A DNA stretch of 64,000 nucleotides from Deinococcus terrestris (GTDB lineage: Bacteria > Deinococcota > Deinococci > Deinococcales > Deinococcaceae), in NCBI RefSeq assembly GCF_009377345.1, contig NZ_WBSL01000009.1, positions 1 through 64,000 on the forward strand, written 5' to 3'. The translations under genes were made by a program, and so were the position numbers. The notes under the pieces are model-generated. The model worked only from the letters and a program-made list of their open reading frames with translations, made no database searches and was not told the origin of the DNA. Below are positions 62,029-64,000 of the stretch, in pieces (the first letter of the stretch is position 1; each line of letters opens with the position of its first letter).

Positions 62029-62062
62029 GAACAGGACGCCGCATCAAAACGGCGTCCTGTTC
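62029..62062 (+). terminator. Hairpin after hom
   Basis: GAACAGGACGCCG (62029-62041) is perfectly inverted at 62050-62062 with an 8-nt loop. No long T tract follows. It ends 4 nt before the tRNA fragment. Confidence 0.65.
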
Positions 62063-62066
62063 ATGG

Positions 62067-62112
<46 letters not shown>

Positions 62113-62237
62113 TCTAAATAGGGGTGTTTCGGCCTGTTCTCCACTTTTCGTCCTGTCTCGTTTTATGCGTCCTGGCGCGGCTCCCTTGCCCGGTCAACTT
62201 TCCGCTTCGTTCATAGAATACCGCTGTATGCTTCCCC

Positions 62238-62259
62238 GTTTTGGGGATGTTTTGGGGAT
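62238..62259. repeat. Tandem 11-bp direct repeat, candidate integrase arm sites
   Basis: GTTTTGGGGAT occurs twice head to tail (62238-62248 and 62249-62259), about 130 bp inside the att core. Short direct repeats at this place often bind the integrase arm domain. That role is inference. Confidence 0.5.
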
Positions 62260-62292
62260 GAGGCGCAACGCCAGAGACAGAATGAAACGCAG

Positions 62293-62322
62293 TGGACATT
62301 ACTGCCCCCTAGCGGGTAGGAT
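62293..62322 (+). promoter_or_regulatory. Promoter of the 346-aa element gene, leaderless type
   Basis: TGGACA (62293-62298) and TAGGAT (62317-62322) are spaced by 18 bp. The ATG at 62331 is 8 nt after the -10 box. Confidence 0.6.
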
Positions 62323-62330
62323 GTGCCGCA

Positions 62331-63371
62331 ATGAGCGCCAGGACACGCGGAGATAACACGGGGAACACGCTTGAGGCGTTTTCCCTTTCCGCTATTCCCG
62401 TATTCCATAAGGTCCGCCTTATGGAGCGGGGACACATCCGGCGGCGGATTGTGGCGGGGGACGGTCCCGGGAACCTCGAGGAAATCCAGCAGGAAGTCAG
62501 GACATTTACTTTCCCCGGTCCGGTGGGGGCCTGTTCCGCCGAGGGACTCGAGTTCCCGGACGCCGAGCAGGACCGGGCGCGAGTGCTGGCGCAGGTGAAT
62601 GGCCCCACCCAGAGCGATAAGTTTTATTGGACCTGCAAACAGGTACGGGCGGCAATTCCCATTCCGACAAACGCCCGCGTGTGGGGCATGTGGCGTACTT
62701 CGCCCCGCCGAGCTGCTCGGAAGTGGAAGGCTCGAGCCTTCCCACTGTTTAACCGCCTCGAGGTGTCCACCGGGCTGCTGTTAGAGGCGGCAGACGCCCT
62801 CAAGCTGAGTAAGCAGGACCCCCAGGGGACAAACTCCCCAGCGGCTTATCTGGCCGCCTTCCCCGCAGAAGTCATGAACCGGGTTAGGGGAAACTCCCCC
62901 AGGTGGCGGGGGGCGCAGAATCACAAGCGCAGGAACTACGCCTATACGCGCCGCGCTATCAAAACTCCGCCCCGCCCCCGCCCGGTAGTAGTGGGGCGGG
63001 CACAGTCGCGGATTCGGCAGATATTGGGATGCGATTCGCCGGGGGCGTATGCCCGGGCGCACCTCACCCTTTCCCGCGCTGCGGTGGGTAAACATCGCAC
63101 GCTGGCCCACCTTGCCACGGCATTTATCCGCCGGGTTCGGCAGCTTGCCCGAGTTGACCTAAACGCCCTCCGGGTTCTGCTCCGCACACTCCGGGAACTC
63201 CGCGCCGAGTTGGGTACGTTTGCTGGATACGTCGGGCAACTGTACGCGGAAACCTTCCGTATCTACCTTGAGGCTCTCTCTAAGCGGGAACCCCCCGCCG
63301 AGCAGGTCCCCCGCCCCCCGGACCTGCTCCCGCTCCCGCCCGCTGCTCCCCTAGCTCCCCCCGCCGCATAA
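62331..63371 (+). CDS. Unassigned 346-aa protein of the integrated element
   Basis: I recognise no family. The protein is basic and rich in arginine. The first 60 residues include HKVRLMERGHIRRRIVAGDGP. A central block with many aromatic and basic residues (KFYWTCKQVRAAIPIPTNARVWGMW, shown as KFYWTCKQV and ARVWGMW) could contact nucleic acid. A region of about 225-315 is strongly helical (TLAHLATAFIRRVRQL, LNALRVLLRTLRELRAEL). The tail is Pro-rich. It takes the place where an integrase gene often stands but shows no R-H-R-Y pattern. It could be a replication, packaging or cargo protein; the sequence does not decide. Confidence 0.6.
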   Translation: MSARTRGDNTGNTLEAFSLSAIPVFHKVRLMERGHIRRRIVAGDGPGNLEEIQQEVRTFTFPGPVGACSAEGLEFPDAEQDRARVLAQVNGPTQSDKFYWTCKQVRAAIPIPTNARVWGMWRTSPRRAARKWKARAFPLFNRLEVSTGLLLEAADALKLSKQDPQGTNSPAAYLAAFPAEVMNRVRGNSPRWRGAQNHKRRNYAYTRRAIKTPPRPRPVVVGRAQSRIRQILGCDSPGAYARAHLTLSRAAVGKHRTLAHLATAFIRRVRQLARVDLNALRVLLRTLRELRAELGTFAGYVGQLYAETFRIYLEALSKREPPAEQVPRPPDLLPLPPAAPLAPPAA

Positions 63372-63470
63372 CTGGCGGTGGGCCTCCCGCCTCGAGCGCC
63401 TCCGGCTGCTCGGCGTGGCCCCATTAGCTCCCGGAAACGGGACGCCCTCTATTCCTTGCCCGCATGACGG

Positions 63471-63492
63471 GGAAGGGGGTCCCCCCTTTTTC
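63471..63492 (+). terminator. Possible terminator after the 346-aa gene
   Basis: AAGGGG / CCCCTT with a 4-6-nt loop leads into TTTTTC at 63487-63492. It lies about 100 bp past the stop and just before the next gene. Confidence 0.4.
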
Positions 63493-63518
63493 TCGGCGCG
63501 GCTCAGAGAGGCGCAGTT

Positions 63519-63761
63519 ATGACGATGACCCCCGCGTTTCGGGCCTTTGTTGCCCGCGAGTTTCACACCATTGACGAGGTTGCCGAGTTTGCCGGAATCG
63601 GCAGAGGGACCACCTATAAGGCGTTTCACGCCGGGGACCTCAAGGGCAAGCGGTACGGGCGGAGTATCAAAATCCGCACCCTTGACGCCCTGGCGTGGGC
63701 GGGGATTGACCCCGCCGAGCTGAGCAAAGTCGAGCGCCAGGACGCCGAGGAGCAGAAATGA
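63519..63761 (+). CDS. Excisionase-like helix-turn-helix protein
   Basis: An 80-residue protein. FHTIDEVAEFAGIGRGTTYKAF followed by GDLKGKRYGRSIKIRTLDALAW is the layout of HTH_17/MerR-like DNA-binding domains of phage and ICE excisionases: a helix-turn-helix, a wing and a closing helix. It could be a directionality factor or a small repressor. Its stop overlaps the next start (ATGA). Confidence 0.68.
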   Translation: MTMTPAFRAFVAREFHTIDEVAEFAGIGRGTTYKAFHAGDLKGKRYGRSIKIRTLDALAWAGIDPAELSKVERQDAEEQK

Positions 63762-63982
63762 AGCGGCCCCCGGTGAGGGGGGCGGCGCGGGATGACGTGG
63801 GCAGCGTCCCCGCCAGTGTACGGAACTCCAGCGGCATGCGGCCCCACGTCCGCTCTCGGCTCGGGTCGCTGGCTCGGGAGTGCGTCCGGAGCGCCGAGGC
63901 CGGGGAGCTGACCGGCGCGGCCCTGGCGTTGCTCTCCGCCCTGTCTGACCTCGGGGTGAGGTCGGGCGGGGTGGGCGCATGA
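63758..63982 (+). CDS. Small protein of unknown function, element gene
   Basis: A 74-residue basic protein (MKRPPVRGAARDDVGSVPAS...) with a helical C-terminal part (ARECVRSAEAGELTGAALALLSAL). No family recognised. Both ends overlap neighbours by 4 bp (ATGA), typical of compact phage or ICE gene blocks. Confidence 0.5.
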   Translation: MKRPPVRGAARDDVGSVPASVRNSSGMRPHVRSRLGSLARECVRSAEAGELTGAALALLSALSDLGVRSGGVGA

Positions 63983-64000
63983 CCGGCGCGGGTGACGCGC
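63979..64000 (+). CDS. Start of a further element gene, cut by window end
   Basis: ATG at 63979 overlaps the preceding TGA. Only seven codons are visible (MTGAGDA), so nothing can be said about the product. Confidence 0.35.

Noticed and set aside
63351..63980. Minus-strand 209-codon frame over the excisionase-like region
   Set aside because: Arg/Pro-rich shadow of the plus-strand genes, which overlap each other in ATGA steps and have a recognisable HTH domain.

Overview
The window looks like chromosomal DNA of a Deinococcus species or a close relative. It has high GC and the Deinococcus/Thermus gene order tuf-rpmG-secE-nusG-rplK-rplA-rplJ-rplL. RpoC carries the long N-terminal insertion known from this phylum. 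Many genes have a TANNNT -10 box only 5-8 nt before the start codon, the leaderless arrangement described for Deinococcus. The species cannot be named from the sequence alone.

Layout. 1-4000: end of tuf, then rpmG-secE-nusG and the rplKA and rplJL ribosomal genes. 4000-5650: cspA, a gene-poor stretch with a possible nuclease remnant, and a membrane TPR protein. 5670-14260: rpoB and rpoC, separated by a small two-helix membrane-protein gene. 14260-20880: DUF2721 protein, Nudix hydrolase, rlmN, then a tightly packed TPR / double-SPOR / rex / lipoprotein operon. 20880-25620: cyclic-nucleotide phosphodiesterase/nucleotidase, an FMN alpha-hydroxyacid oxidase and cyclopropane fatty acid synthase. 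25620-29020: glcE-glcD-glcF (glycolate oxidation). 29100-32430: PEP synthase with its divergent regulator. 32500-37040: an orphan solute-binding protein, dinB, an rRNA methyltransferase and an Ig-like lipoprotein. 37090-43060: fatty-acid beta-oxidation genes (FadN-type enzyme and thiolase), with a hydrolase and a visibly AT-rich HNH gene between them. 43150-46460: metallopeptidase, small membrane proteins, TauE exporter, SDR. 46600-48960: membrane protein / SRPBCC / Zn-dehydrogenase operon. 49030-52290: truD and moaB groups. 52390-55600: transmembrane pseudokinase, guaA, a membrane protein and a 130-bp inverted-repeat element. 55830-62010: DEAD-box helicase, pseudouridine synthase, P-loop kinase, Nudix, prfA and hom.

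The right end (from about 62067) is different. A 45-nt fragment matching the 3' half of a tRNA-Ala(UGC) gene, from anticodon loop to CCA, lies just after the hom terminator on the minus strand, and its 5' half is absent. This is the expected scar of a tyrosine-recombinase element integrated in a tRNA gene. Beyond it are a perfect tandem 11-bp repeat (possible integrase arm sites), a 346-aa protein I cannot assign, an excisionase-like helix-turn-helix protein and a chain of overlapping small genes running off the window. No integrase is visible, so the element must continue past 64000.

The strongest candidates for something not yet described are the unassigned cargo of this element, the AT-rich HNH gene coupled by a 4-bp overlap to a hydrolase inside the beta-oxidation cluster, the membrane-protein gene between rpoB and rpoC, and the transmembrane pseudokinase.
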